Assembly: GCA_905221605.1 (NCBI GenBank) | Contig: CAJNDS010000824.1 | Span: 677,501 to 739,500 of the forward strand | Source: Symbiodinium natans | Lineage: Eukaryota; Sar; Dinophyceae; Suessiales; Symbiodiniaceae | Length of the DNA: 62,000 bases | Direction of reading: 5' to 3' | Shown here: positions 9,723 through 18,872 of the stretch, piece by piece | How positions within the stretch are numbered: position 1 is the first letter of the stretch | How the letters are laid out: every line of letters starts with the position of its first letter | The notes under the pieces: generated by a model | Databases searched by the model: none | What the model saw: the letters and a program-made list of their open reading frames with translations, nothing else | Told to the model about the DNA's origin: nothing | Made by a program: the position numbers and the translations under genes

Positions 9723-12026
9723 ATGGACAACATGTCCCCCGCTGCCTTTGACCTCACTAGTCAGACCGAACCGATCCATAACTCTGTGGGGCCAATGCCG
9801 CATGGCATTGCCTCTCGGCTTCACGCGCTTCACGTACTGAGACCTGGTCTGACGCTGGTCTTCTGGTTGCTGACCTCGCTTTGTGGAGCTGCGACACGGG
9901 CCGAATTAGGTGCAGATGGGGATGCAGAGGTGCCTTAGGGATGCTTGAGAATGCATGTTTATTTTGGGGCACTATAATCCCTAAGAAACAGCTTTAACAA
10001 CTACATTATGTATATATATATATATATGTATATACATAGACATACATACACATTTTTTTGCTGGGGTTCCACGTTCAGTAGAGGTGCAGCTGCTTCAAAC
10101 AAACACCCACTTGAGTGGTCACCTTCCTGGTGCTGATCATGCCTGCTCGGCTGGGTATGGGCCGGGCATGCACATAGCAACTAGGACCCGGAGTAGGCCC
10201 TTTATTTCCTTTTTTTGGGTTGGGGTTCCCTTAAAGTCCCCTTAAAAGCAAAAAGACCCTTTTTCCTGGAGTCGGCCCTTATTTCCCTGTTTTTGAGGGT
10301 TGGGGCTTCCCTTTATAATCCCCTGAAATCAGGGTACCCCTTTTTTTGTTTTCCTAGATTACTCCTGAGTCTAGGTCAAGCTCCTGGACATCCAGAGACA
10401 GTTCCTCTTCCTGGTGCCGCCTGAGCTAGTGACGCGAAGCACATAGAATAAAAAGGCGCAGTAAGTACGGCCTAATACGAGTTTAGGGCTTAGGGTGAGG
10501 GTTTAGGGTTAAGGGTTGAGGGTTTAGGTATGATGCATGATTACGTACGGTTGTTTATGAAGCACCCGTACCCTTCTCAAACAACCAGTAAGTTACTAGG
10601 TGGCGGTCTGCCTTATCTGGCTTTCTGTCGAGCTCGTCCCACCAAGGTTCAAAGCAGTTCCGGGGTCCCACTCGTCATGTCTTTTCACGGGACCTATGAG
10701 ACTCCCTGGTTCCATGAGAAGGAGCTCGGCCTTATGCAGACACTGTCTCGCTACGGATGGTTGGGCATTTTGCCTTGGGGAACCACCGTTTTGAGTCCGT
10801 CCTCCATGGGTGGAGTCAGGGAATGCTGTTCCTCACTGTGCGACACAGACGAGTGCTGTCTGCAGGGCCGTTTCGTGTCCGAGATAGTGGAAGCATGCTC
10901 CTGGTGGCCCCAGAACTACGATCGCGACGTCAAGTTCGTCGACAGCATCTGGAAGTGGCTGGAGGATCACACGTGTGCGGACAGGACGCAGGCTTGCAGG
11001 TTTACAGCGCCGAATCAGCCAGTTAATGTTCTTGGGGTTTTGTTAGAGGGTTCGCGGCGTAGCCCTAAGCGTCCATGCGTTATAATGACTGTAATGACGA
11101 TTATATACTTGGGCCCCAACCTCCTATATATAGGAAGTACTTTAAGGCCCTAATTAGTATCCCCCATTTAGGTACATATAGACCCTTAAGGTTAAAAAGT
11201 AAAACTTGCCAGGCCTTTGCGGCCGGTTTCAGCCTGGGCGGAACCTTTTCCTGGGGCTTGGCCTGCTCGCGGAGCCATTACCTGCGCGCAGTGGCGCCCA
11301 TCGAGCCATATTCATGGGGGGATATGCCGGACTTGGTCGACTTGACCACATGCTCGGGTGCAAGGCACCCCCAAGGGCTTGAAGTCAGTAGAGTGATCTT
11401 GAGTTATAGATGTTGATCCATGATTTGTTCTGGCCCGGTGCTGTGTGCTTTCAGGCCTGTCTCCGCGCTGAGCTATGGCGGGACGAACGACACAAAAGTA
11501 CGTCTGGACGTGATGACCCTTCTGATTGACAAGCGTGCGCAGCAATTGGGATGTGAGGGTGGAGCTCTGGAGCGTCTGTCTGCAACTGCAACACGGCGGC
11601 ATTATGTATCCGGCACGTTTCCGGTGCATGTAAGTGCACTGCCACAGCATTCCCCGATCGCTCGGTTTCCACACACTTGCATAGTACTAGCTGGGTTGCA
11701 TGTTGCGGCGCGTTGAGCAACAGGTGAGCTGCAAGTCTTGGTCGCACTGTGATGGCGGACATCTTTTTGAGTCCTGCTTCGTCGAGGGTGGGGTGCACAC
11801 CACCTCAGGTCATTTGAAACCAGACCAGGCGTTGCCTATACGTCCGGGGTCTGACGTTGATTGGACCAAGCGTACGTTTGAGCGCTTCTCGCTGCTAGTT
11901 GAGCCTAGCAAACTTCTCTTCTACGGCAGCCCAACTGAAGAACAGATGCAATACCACGATTCGTCCTGGCCTCCTCCGACGCTCACAGATCACCTGTACA
12001 TCCGACATCCGCCCTCGGATTCTTGA
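9723..12026 (+). CDS. Membrane-anchored PHB-depolymerase/feruloyl-esterase-like alpha/beta hydrolase
   Basis: Five exons assemble in phase: 9723-9909, 10600-10991, 11213-11364, 11455-11629, 11724-12026 (about 402 aa). Exon 1 has a hydrophobic stretch (about residues 43-60, LTLVFWLLTSLCGAAT) resembling a signal anchor, so the enzyme probably faces the secretory or extracellular side. The hydrolase part shows HGT (92-94, oxyanion region), the nucleophile elbow GFSLGG (Ser200), GGTND (Asp256) and GGVHTTSGH (His327). Order and spacing match the PHB depolymerase/LpqC/feruloyl esterase group, which cleaves esters. Introns 2 and 3 use GC donors inside CAGGC/AAGGC; intron 4 uses GTAAGT. The link of exon 1 to exon 2 rests on matching phase (TTAG|GTGCAG, CTAG|GTGGCG) and is less certain than the rest. 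Confidence 0.8.
11061..11190. mobile_element. F1 palindromic element inside the esterase intron
   Basis: CCCTAAGCGTCCATG at the left and TAGACCCTTAAGG at the right, with internal ACTTGGGCCCCAA and AGTACTTTAAGGCCC. Diverged from the best copy (14271-14377) but alignable throughout. It lies wholly inside the 221-bp intron 10992-11212, which is bordered by CAGGC direct repeats. Confidence 0.8.
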
Positions 12027-12407
12027 GCTACAATTCGTCTTCGCGCACATCTTTATCGTGGCGAGCCAGGAGAGAAAATGTCGGAGTTGTCAAAACACAT
12101 GACCCACGGTAGTGGCATCATCAAGAGAATCTGAGCCATCTGATCGAAAGTGCAGACCAACCCCGGGAACCCTCCCGAAGTAGGCATGCAGTCGCAAACC
12201 GCTGCCATCCGGCCATGAAACTCAGAAATGCGATTTGCATCTTAAGCAGGGAAAGGGAGGTAGAGTCAACACCTAAGCTGTAGACCCCAAACCCTAAACC
12301 CTAAACCCTTAGCGCAAACCCCCAAATGATGTGCGTGATAGTACTCAGTAGCACTCTAGGGTGGGTGATTTTTTGGAGGGGTTTAGGGTTAAGTGTTAAG
12401 GGTTTAG

Positions 12408-12545
12408 GCAACGAGGAGAGGTGGAGCCCTGTACTCAACTTGCGGCGCCACTTGTTGCACATGTTCAGGCGGAGCGGTCGAGCCAGCTGCTGCAGGTTCG
12501 GGACAAGTGCTGGGAGCAGAGGGCAGCCAGGGATTCGTACAAAGC
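12408..12545 (+). CDS. Candidate internal exon
   Basis: Acceptor GGGTTTAG, then EVEPCTQLAAPLVAHVQAER followed by SSQLLQVRDKCWEQRAARDS. It is amphipathic and helix-like. The acceptor AG comes from a TTTAG unit; downstream lie CCCGAAACCC variants. No family recognised. Confidence 0.5.
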
Positions 12546-12654
12546 CCGAAACCCGCAAACCTGCAAGCCCCTCAACCCCCCTGTCACTCCTTCCTATAAA
12601 GCCTATCCCCCTGCGTGTACGGGCGTTGAAACCCGGTTCCGGGCTGAGAGTGCA

Positions 12655-12767
12655 TGGGTTTGGGGCTTTAGGGTTTGTTGGGTTCACAGGGTTTAGGGTT
12701 TGTGGGGCTTAGGGTCTATAGGGTTTATATGCCCGAAACCCTAAACCCTAAACCCCATGATCTGAAG
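12655..12767. repeat. TTTAGGG then CCCTAAA inverted pair
   Basis: TTTAGGG-type units (12655-12730) meet CCCTAAA units (12736-12767) almost head on, forming a potential hairpin around TATATGCCCG. Confidence 0.8.
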
Positions 12768-12769
12768 AA

Positions 12770-12828
12770 GAACAAGCCCACAGTACTACCCCCCTGCTTT
12801 GGCACGCCGATGTCCTCGAGCCCCACTA
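12770..12828 (+). CDS. Candidate short exon cut by an F5 element
   Basis: Reads LKKNKPTVLPPCFGTPMSSS after the CCCTAAA tract, then runs directly into the F5 terminal repeat at ACTTGGAGGTTCATGGG. The frame is plausible, but length is too short for certainty. Confidence 0.3.
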
Positions 12829-13003
12829 CTTGGAGGTTCATGGGTGCTTCTAACACCTATCATAAGTCCACTTATAGCCCTAAACCCTGAACCCTAAACC
12901 CTAAACCCTAAACCCTAAACCCTAAACCCTAAACCCTACTTGGGGGACTTAAGGGGTCTTAGAAGTTATTGTTGGGGTTATAAGTACCCATGAACCTCCA
13001 AGC
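12829..13003. mobile_element. F5 element carrying a CCCTAAA array in its middle
   Basis: Terminal inverted repeats: CTTGGAGGTTCATGGGTGCT at the left and its complement AAGTACCCATGAACCTCCAAG at the right. The interior TTATAGCCCTAAACC...CTACTTGGGGGACTTAAGG holds about nine CCCTAAA units (12877-12939). The other copy, 21342-21452, lacks the array. Confidence 0.8.
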
Positions 13004-13099
13004 TGAGACTCCCCAAGCAGGCAGAGTTGCCAACAGCGCCACTCTTTGTGCAGGCGGCACGTAGCTGTTCAGGGGCCCTATAGGCCCTAAACCCGAAAG

Positions 13100-13124
13100 T
13101 GGGGGGGGGGGGGGGGGGGGGGGA
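13100..13124 (+). repeat. G homopolymer tract
   Basis: Uninterrupted run of about 25 G after CCCGAAAGT, one of many long G or C runs in the window. Confidence 0.95.
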
Positions 13125-13221
13125 GGAGGGCAGGGAAGGGGGTTGAGGGACCCAGATCTCGTGAACGGTTCAGGGGAACCCTTCTGATGATATCTGGGTT
13201 TAGGAGTTTAGGGTTCCAGGG

Positions 13222-13322
13222 TTGGGATATTCCCCCTTTTTCTAACAGTCCTTCATAGGGATTGCAATAGCGGGTATCATACGCCTATTTTTGACTGTCA
13301 GTACAGGGGGGGAACATCCCAA
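13222..13322. mobile_element. F2 palindromic element
   Basis: TTGGGATATTCCCCC at the left, GGGGGGAACATCCCAA at the right; CTAACAGTCCTT and GACTGTCAGTAC are the inner inverted parts. Family members at 26977, 31564 and 50393. Confidence 0.8.
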
Positions 13323-13391
13323 CTTTCTGGGTGTAGGGGGGTGTAGGGTTTGTGGTTGCGATTTCGTTCTTTTCGCGGCTTCTCGGCATAG

Positions 13392-13472
13392 GCTTCCGCG
13401 CCAAGACAGAAGGATTGGGACCTGTCCCACTCATCCAAGTGCCTCAGGTCCAACCCCGCTCTCTTGAAAGGG
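13392..13472 (+). CDS. Candidate internal exon
   Basis: Acceptor GGCATAG, reads ASAPRQKDWDLSHSSKCLRS then NPALLKG. The donor GTTTAGGG begins at 13473 with the telomeric array. Unknown product. Confidence 0.4.
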
Positions 13473-13515
13473 GTTTAGGGTTTCGGGTTTAGGGTTTAGG
13501 GTTTTGAGAGCTTCC
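13473..13515 (+). repeat. TTTAGGG array
   Basis: Five to six units with TTTCGGG variants, starting at a putative donor. Confidence 0.9.
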
Positions 13516-13640
13516 AGATATTATTCCGCAGCAGGAATTAGGGGTGTATGAAGGGTCATACAGAGGATGAAAAGTACCTATAGTCCTTCAACTCCCTGAT
13601 AAGAAGCAAGAGTGCTTCCGGATTCAGGACTGACGCCGTT

Positions 13641-13727
13641 ACATGTACCATGTACTTTATGGCCCAAGTATTCCCTATTCAAGTACATGGAGGACCCTTA
13701 GGGCTTTTAGGACCCCCCCCCCCCCCC
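13641..13727. mobile_element. F1 fragment next to poly-C
   Basis: Right half of F1: GGCCCAAGTATTCCCTATTC, then AAGTACATGG and GACCCTTAGGG. Followed by a C17 run at 13711-13727. Confidence 0.65.
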
Positions 13728-13794
13728 TTCCAACACCCGGCGGAAGGCACCAGCCAAACCATCGCTCCGAGGCTCGTCGGGGATGTTTTGTGTT

Positions 13795-13861
13795 TAAAGT
13801 TTAGGGTTTAGGGTTTAGGGTTTGGGGTTTAGGGTTTAGGGTTTAGGGTTTAGGGTTTAGG
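13795..13861 (+). repeat. TTTAGGG array
   Basis: About nine near-perfect units. Confidence 0.95.
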
Positions 13862-14039
13862 GGGGCGTTGAGGGGGGGGAGGATTTTGGGTCTAGAGGGT
13901 TGATGGGGCTTATGCTGTTTCTAGAGCTTATAGGGTTGCAAGGGTTTGCGCCCTTGTTTATAGGGATCCGAAGTACGGACCCTTATGATGTATCATCAGT
14001 GTTGTATCACAAAGGGGACCAAATTAAGGGCCCATACTT

Positions 14040-14085
14040 GGAACCTAAACCCTAGACCCCAAACCCTAAACCCTAAACCCTAAAC
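14040..14085 (-). repeat. CCCTAAA array
   Basis: Six units. The following 130 bases (to 14215) are unique and A/C-rich and may hold an exon, but no frame is clearly better than the others. Confidence 0.9.
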
Positions 14086-14270
14086 TCGAAGAGGGTGCTC
14101 TAAACACGCAGCCTTGAGACTGCCAGCCAGTCATCCCGTAGCGCCTCCTAAGACGCACCATAAAGTAAAGACCCAAGACACCACAAGAAACACCAAAGCC
14201 CTGACCACCCCAACTGAATTGGGTTTAGGGTTTAGGGCTCAGGGTGTAGGGTATTGAGGGTATTCAGGCC

Positions 14271-14377
14271 CTAAGGGTCCATGTACCTTATTATTGTATA
14301 CTTGGGCCCCAAAGTCCCAAAATAGGAAGTACTTTAAGGCCCAAGTATTCCCTATTTAGGTACATGGACCCTTAGGG
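14271..14377. mobile_element. F1 palindromic element, best copy
   Basis: About 107 bp. Ends CCTAAGGGTCCATGTACCT and AGGTACATGGACCCTTAGGG are inverted repeats of each other; inner arms ACTTGGGCC and GGCCCAAGT also pair, and AAGTACTTTAAGGCCC is internal. AGGC flanks both ends (TTCAGGC before, AGGCATG after), a possible 4-bp target duplication. No coding capacity: a MITE-like, non-autonomous element. Confidence 0.85.
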
Positions 14378-14731
14378 AGGCATGTTGGGGTCTTTAAGGT
14401 GTAGGGTACTAAAGACCTTACGCCCCCAAGCCTGTCCTGAAGGCCGCTCGCGGACCCTCATGGACTCTGCCCGGGAGACACAGCACCGACCCTATCTGGG
14501 TACCAATCTTGAATAGCGTCTACACAGGGCTCCAACTTCTCGACTACAATGCAGAAACGGCTGCAAACACGCTCGGGGTTCCTTATAGATCAGAATAGTT
14601 ATTCAGGGGGCATAAGGGAATTCTTTCCGGTCAGTATTATTCCGACCCCTGTATTGGAAATCTTCGCGAAGTGTCAGCATGGGAATGTGACGATTCAAGA
14701 AAGAGTTGAGTAAGTTACCACAATGAGTAGG

Positions 14732-14815
14732 GTTTAGGGTGTAGGGTCTCGGGTTTAGGGTTAAGGGTTTAAGTGTCTAGGGTTCAGAGTTTAGGGTTTA
14801 GGGTTCAGGGTCTAG
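14732..14815 (+). repeat. Degenerate TTTAGGG array
   Basis: TTTAGGG, GTGTAGGG, TTCAGGG and TCTAGGG variants. Confidence 0.8.
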
Positions 14816-15145
14816 CGCAACAGAACCCCTAAGCGCACTGGAAACAATTAGCACCCCAAAACCCAGAAACCGTAAAGCCCCAATACCCTACAGTACTAAA
14901 ACCCCCCACTCAAGGCCTAGAGTGACCCATGTACCTGTCTAAGAGGAAGGTGCTTTTTCTTTTATCATGCAGGGTGCACGCACTCGCTTCTCGAAAGGTA
15001 AATAAAGCCCAGGCTAAGCCGCTCGTAGTAGCTTCTTTGAGGCCGAAGTGCCAGTCGAAAAGGACATGGATGAGCTATGTGGCGCCATGGGCCCTTTGGA
15101 AATCCCTAAACCCTGAACTCTGAACCCTAAACCCTACACCCTAAG

Positions 15146-15685
15146 ACCTTGCCAAGGCACCTGCGCGAGGCGTTGAATGGCGCCCTGGCGGCTGTGAACA
15201 GTAGCAGTCTGCTCGTGGTGCACGAGGCTCGTTTAGGGTTTAGGTTCCCTTTGTGACCCCCGTGTAAACCAGAAAGGACACCCTTCTGTATTCCTAGGCT
15301 ACTCCTGGGTCTAGCGTTTGGGGTCTCGGAAATAAGGACCTTCATCGCAGGTTTTTTGGGTCAAGGCGTAAACCCAACCTCATGAAGGACCGCAAAAAAA
15401 ACAGCTTGCTAAGGGAGACTTAGCTTATTTGTGGGCTTGGCAGGGAACCTTCCAAAAGGGGGGCAAGCAGCTGTGGTCAGTCTAATGCCCAGCTCTCGGG
15501 CGCGTCAGTGGTAGGTCTGTTTGGGCTCCCTTCTAGTCCTTGCTAACTAAATACCAGGGTTCCCCGTCAATGCTGAAGTCCGCTACAGACTGCAAGCCGC
15601 GCTTGGGCAGGGTGCCGAGCTGTCGCCGGATGCCTTGAGTTTCTTCTCTCAGCTGGCGCCGCTCATGGATCAGGACGGTGTGTGA
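15146..15685 (+). CDS. Two 3' exons of an unknown gene, telomeric-repeat intron between
   Basis: Exon 15146-15230 (after CCCTAAG) reads TLPRHLREALNGALAAVN then SSSLLVVHEA. Exon 15558-15685 (after ATACCAG) reads FPVNAEVRYRLQAALGQG...SFFSQLAPLMDQDGV and stops at TGA 15683. Phases match: the C left over from exon 1 plus GG gives Arg. The intron (15231-15557) starts GTTTAGGGTTTAGG, so the 5' splice site is itself a telomeric unit, and the upstream acceptor AG belongs to CCCTAAG. The product is a helical, Ala/Leu-rich C-terminus of no recognised family; upstream exons are not identified. Confidence 0.7.
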
Positions 15686-16267
15686 CCGGGAAGCACTCTA
15701 GCCGGAAGGTATACATATGTATGTACATGGCCTTACACAACCTGAACCTGAACCCTTGAAAGCCTAAACCTCAGAAGACGTAGTTGCTGGGCTTGGGGCC
15801 ATGAAAGAATGTAGTTCTGCCTAGAATATATCCGATGAACTCCTTCACCTGAGAGCCTGAAGAGTTGTTGGGAGTCGTACCGTGGGCTTTGGGTTTTTAG
15901 CCTTCGGTACGCGTAATGCCTCCTACACTTAAACCCGTTTAAGCCTTGCAAGCCCTAACCCCGAGCTTTGCTTTCGTAGAACTGTCGCAGGACTCGTCGA
16001 TTTGGTGCATAAGCGCCTGGAATGATGCAGGCTGGAGCGTGCTTATCCCAATCCTCTCGGCGGCCCGGAGAATGCAGCAACCCCCAACACCCTAAAACCT
16101 ATAGACCCTTCACCCTAAAACTCCTACAAAGCTTGGGATTGCGCAAGCAATTCCTGCCCCCCAGAGCCCCCCGACTGGCCAACGTCAGGTTCCGAACCAC
16201 CCAGAGCATCCCTCTGTCTCCCCCCACCCACAGATCAGACAGTATTGCTACAGACATTGTGTGATGG

Positions 16268-16365
16268 TGGTTTCCGAAATTGAGGGTACCTTACTGGAGG
16301 TCCCTTTGTAAGGGAATCCTACTGTTTGGGGGCCTATTTTAGGGGTCCCCCTACGTTCGTAAAAG
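16268..16365. mobile_element. F3 family element
   Basis: TTTCCGAAATTGAGGGTACC start as at 3144, then CCCTTTGTAAGGGAATCCTA, shared with 48085-48176. A further palindrome-like stretch follows to about 16560. Confidence 0.6.
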
Positions 16366-16820
16366 CCCCAGAGGCCACTAAATGTCCCCCATTATAGCTA
16401 GAGCTTGCATCCCGCATCCCCTGGTTATTCCTAGGTAGGATAAGGGGGACCCTTAAAAGGGAACCCCTTCTTGACCCTCTTCTGGCTCTCTTAAACAAGG
16501 ACCTAATTCAGAGGGTCTATATCCCCAAGGGTCCCCCTAATCCTATCCCCTATGGTTGTTCTGGGAAGGTTTGGCCCCTTATGTTGCAGACCTCACAGTG
16601 CTGCTTCGCACCGTCGAGACCTGAGCTTGTGGGCTTCCTGGGCGAGGGGTTTAGGGTTCAGGGGGACCTAGAGTCGTCCTTGAGGCATCTGCGTCCATCG
16701 GGGCACCCCTTATGCACCTACAAAGCTAGAATCCTTGCTGTTTAACACCCTAGGCCCTAAACCCTAAACCCTAAACACTAAAACCTCTAGAACACCGAAA
16801 CAGATGCCCCGAATTTATAG

Positions 16821-16923
16821 ACAGGCAGTAGAGAGGTGCGCAGCCAAGCCTACAGGCAGCTGCAGGATTGTCTGAAGCGCGCTCCACTTCAGGGAGAGTC
16901 GACTTTGGCGCCTAAGCAGGGGG
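16821..16923 (+). CDS. Internal exon, unknown protein
   Basis: Acceptor TTTATAG; reads TGSREVRSQAYRQLQDCLKR then APLQGESTLAPKQ. The donor is the GTTTAGGG at 16924. CCCTAAA units (16745-16790) lie upstream. It is helical and charged. Confidence 0.5.
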
Positions 16924-16968
16924 GTTTAGGGTTTAGAGGGTTTAGGGTTTAGGGTGGCATTTAGGGGA

Positions 16969-17042
16969 GTACCGAGGACTGGCATCCGGCTAAATTCGCC
17001 TGGATGATGAGCACGAAGGTGCTGCGCCAGGAGAAGTTCTAG
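16969..17042 (+). CDS. Candidate terminal exon (TAG at 17040)
   Basis: After CATTTAG it reads STEDWHPAKFAWMMSTKV and then LRQEKF and TAG. Only about 45 bases of TTTAGGG repeat separate it from the preceding exon. A simple join does not keep phase, so the two may be spliced to other exons. Confidence 0.45.
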
Positions 17043-17072
17043 GGCCCCCACAGGGGTCAGGGTGCAGGGTAT

Positions 17073-17232
17073 ATGCCCTCTGAGCCATGTACACCAAACA
17101 CAACACCAAAGAGTTCAAGACCCTCTGAGCCATGTACACCAAACACAACACCAAAGAGTTCAAGACCAGTACGGATCCTTGTAGCCCCTGGCGAGCGCGG
17201 TGTCCTCGCAGATGAGAAATGCCAAGAGTCAT
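17073..17232 (+). CDS. Candidate exon with a duplicated 15-residue unit
   Basis: A perfect 45-bp direct duplication (17076-17120 and 17121-17165) codes PSEPCTPNTTPKSSR twice in frame, followed by PVRILVAPGERGVLADEKCQ. The open frame and a multiple-of-three unit support coding, but the reverse strand is also open. Confidence 0.45.
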
Positions 17233-17237
17233 GGACC

Positions 17238-17306
17238 CGAAGCCCTAAACCCTAAACCCTAAAGCCTGAACCCTAAACCCTAAACCCTAAACCCTAAACC
17301 CTAAAC
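17238..17306 (-). repeat. CCCTAAA array
   Basis: About nine units; degenerate CCCTAAA variants continue to about 17530. Confidence 0.9.
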
Positions 17307-17532
17307 GGCACATCCCGGGGAACCTTGATACCAGAACGATTGATGCCTGCATCCCCAAACCTTGAAACCCGCTAACACCCTAAACCCCGAAAACCGTAAA
17401 ACCCAAAAACCCAAAGGCCTAAAACACATAAAACCTAAAATTCTAAACCCCTAAAGCCCTAAAACCCAACAAAACCCTAAACCCTAAACCCTAAAACCCT
17501 ACAACCCCCCCAAACCCCCAAACCCTTACCAG

Positions 17533-17610
17533 GAGCTTCTCCCTAGCTGGCCTGAAGCGGAGTGGGAGCGCGTCCTACGCCGCAACGAGGCAGAGCAAGA
17601 ACCAAACCAG
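17533..17610 (+). CDS. Internal exon, unknown protein
   Basis: A textbook exon: CTTACCAG before, 26 codons reading ELLPSWPEAEWERVLRRNEA then EQEPNQ, and CAG|GTAGGG after. Phase 0 at both ends. CCCTAAA variants upstream, TTTAGGG downstream. Confidence 0.65.
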
Positions 17611-17736
17611 GTAGGGCTTTCTAGGGTTTAGGATTCAGGGTTTAGGGTTTAGGGTTAGGGTCTGAGGGTTTAAAGTTTATAGTTTAGGGAGGCAATGTTT
17701 GAGAAATGGGCAGCATTAGAAACTTGTGTGGACGTG

Positions 17737-17880
17737 GAGGGAGGCCGTTCTGGAAGAGGAATTGTTTGTGGACGGGGAGGCGGGGGCTACTGTTCATGAT
17801 GCGCTCTTCAGCCAGAGTTTTGGACCCAGTCAGGCCGAGTGTTCTTTGGAAAGCCGAGCGAGCTGAATTGGCCCTGTTGC
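17737..17880 (+). CDS. Candidate exon
   Basis: One frame reads WREAVLEEELFVDGEAGATV then HDALFSQSFGPSQAECSLES. Another frame is open through the whole segment. It ends at GCGGTTTAGGG, the start of the next array. Confidence 0.35.
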
Positions 17881-17881
17881 G

Positions 17882-17958
17882 GTTTAGGGTTTAGGGTTTA
17901 GGGTTTAGGGTTTAGGGTTTAGGGTTTAGGGTTTAGGGTTTAGGGTTAGGGTTTAGGG
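17882..17958 (+). repeat. Perfect TTTAGGG array
   Basis: About ten perfect units in a row, among the cleanest arrays in the window. Confidence 0.95.
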
Positions 17959-17988
17959 TACCGCCAATCAGAAGAAACGCCCTGGCAG

Positions 17989-18075
17989 GTCCGATTGGAC
18001 CGGCAGTGCATTGTCCCTGAGGCCGGGATGCAAATGTCTTTCAACCGGAGATACATCACCCTGAGCATGACATAA
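17989..18075 (+). CDS. Terminal exon (TAA at 18073)
   Basis: Acceptor CCTGGCAG; reads VRLDRQCIVPEAGMQMSFNR then RYITLSMT and TAA. It starts in phase 0 and can join the phase-0 exon 17533-17610 directly. Confidence 0.5.
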   Translation, partial: VRLDRQCIVPEAGMQMSFNRRYITLSMT

Positions 18076-18180
18076 ACGCTGACTTAGTTCCTCGCAGCCC
18101 CTTGCTTTTCATCGACCCCCCTAAACCCCAAACCCAAGACCCGGAACCCAAAACCCAACCCTACACTCTTGGCACCTCAG

Positions 18181-18270
18181 TGCAGACACGTCTTAGCGGA
18201 GTTTGACTCCTGCATCCCCCCTTTCATGGCTGTTGGCAGCAGCCTTGGAAAGAGAACCGCAGGACTGAGC
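18181..18270 (+). CDS. Internal exon, unknown protein
   Basis: Acceptor GGCACCTCAG; 30 codons reading CRHVLAEFDSCIPPFMAVGS then SLGKRTAGLS. The donor GTAAAGTTTAGG merges into TTTAGGG-like repeat. CCCTAAACC variants upstream. Confidence 0.55.
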
Positions 18271-18421
18271 GTAAAGTTTAGGTTTTGGGGGTTTTGGGTT
18301 TTGGAATTTTTCTGGGTGGTCGGGTTTAGGGCTAGGAGTTCAGGGATTGAGCTTTTGGACATTTTAGGTTGCGGTTTCAGGGTTGAGGGCGCTTGCTTGG
18401 GGGACACTTGTGGGGGTTCTG

Positions 18422-18603
18422 CCATGTCAGGTGTCTCGATGCCACCCCTTCGGTCCCCCACCGAGCATGGACGATCCGTCCCTGTGCGGCCCTCAGTGGG
18501 ACACACAATTTCGGAAGAGCACCCCACACCCTTTCACAAAGCGCCTCTTCTTCTTGAAGCCCCCCGAAAGCCTTCACCACTCCGGTTCGATACCCTGCAG
18601 TAA
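18422..18603 (+). CDS. Candidate exon
   Basis: Reads MDDPSLCGPQWDTQFRKSTP then HPFTKRLFFLKPPESLHHSG, following TGTCAG and VSRCHPFGPP. Protein-like, but the end is unclear. Confidence 0.4.
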
Positions 18604-18825
18604 ACTCCCCAAAACACCTTGCTCCAACTCGGTTTCTATGTTACTTGATGATTTCGTGTACACTCTACGTGTGGATTATTCATTCAAACGGTGGTAAGGG
18701 GACCATCGCTGAACCCCACCCATATATAAAGAGTACAATGTTCAGCATAGAAGCGTTGGGAGGGATGGAGCTTGAGTGTTGCACTAGTTTTCGTGGCTTC
18801 ATGTTTGTTCTTGCCTTGCATATAC

Positions 18826-18872
18826 CCCTAAACCCTAAACCCTAAACCCTAACCCTAAACCCTAAACCCCAA
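18826..18872 (-). repeat. CCCTAAA array
   Basis: Six to seven units. Confidence 0.9.

Noticed and set aside
10215-10424. Open frame before the esterase core
   Set aside because: It reads two tandem repeat copies (CCCTTTATTTCC...GGTTGGGGTTCCC) with homologues at 4855 and 15240, hence repeat rather than gene.
17076-17165. CRISPR array
   Set aside because: Two directly adjacent copies without spacers, in a eukaryotic context; no other spaced repeat in the window fits either.
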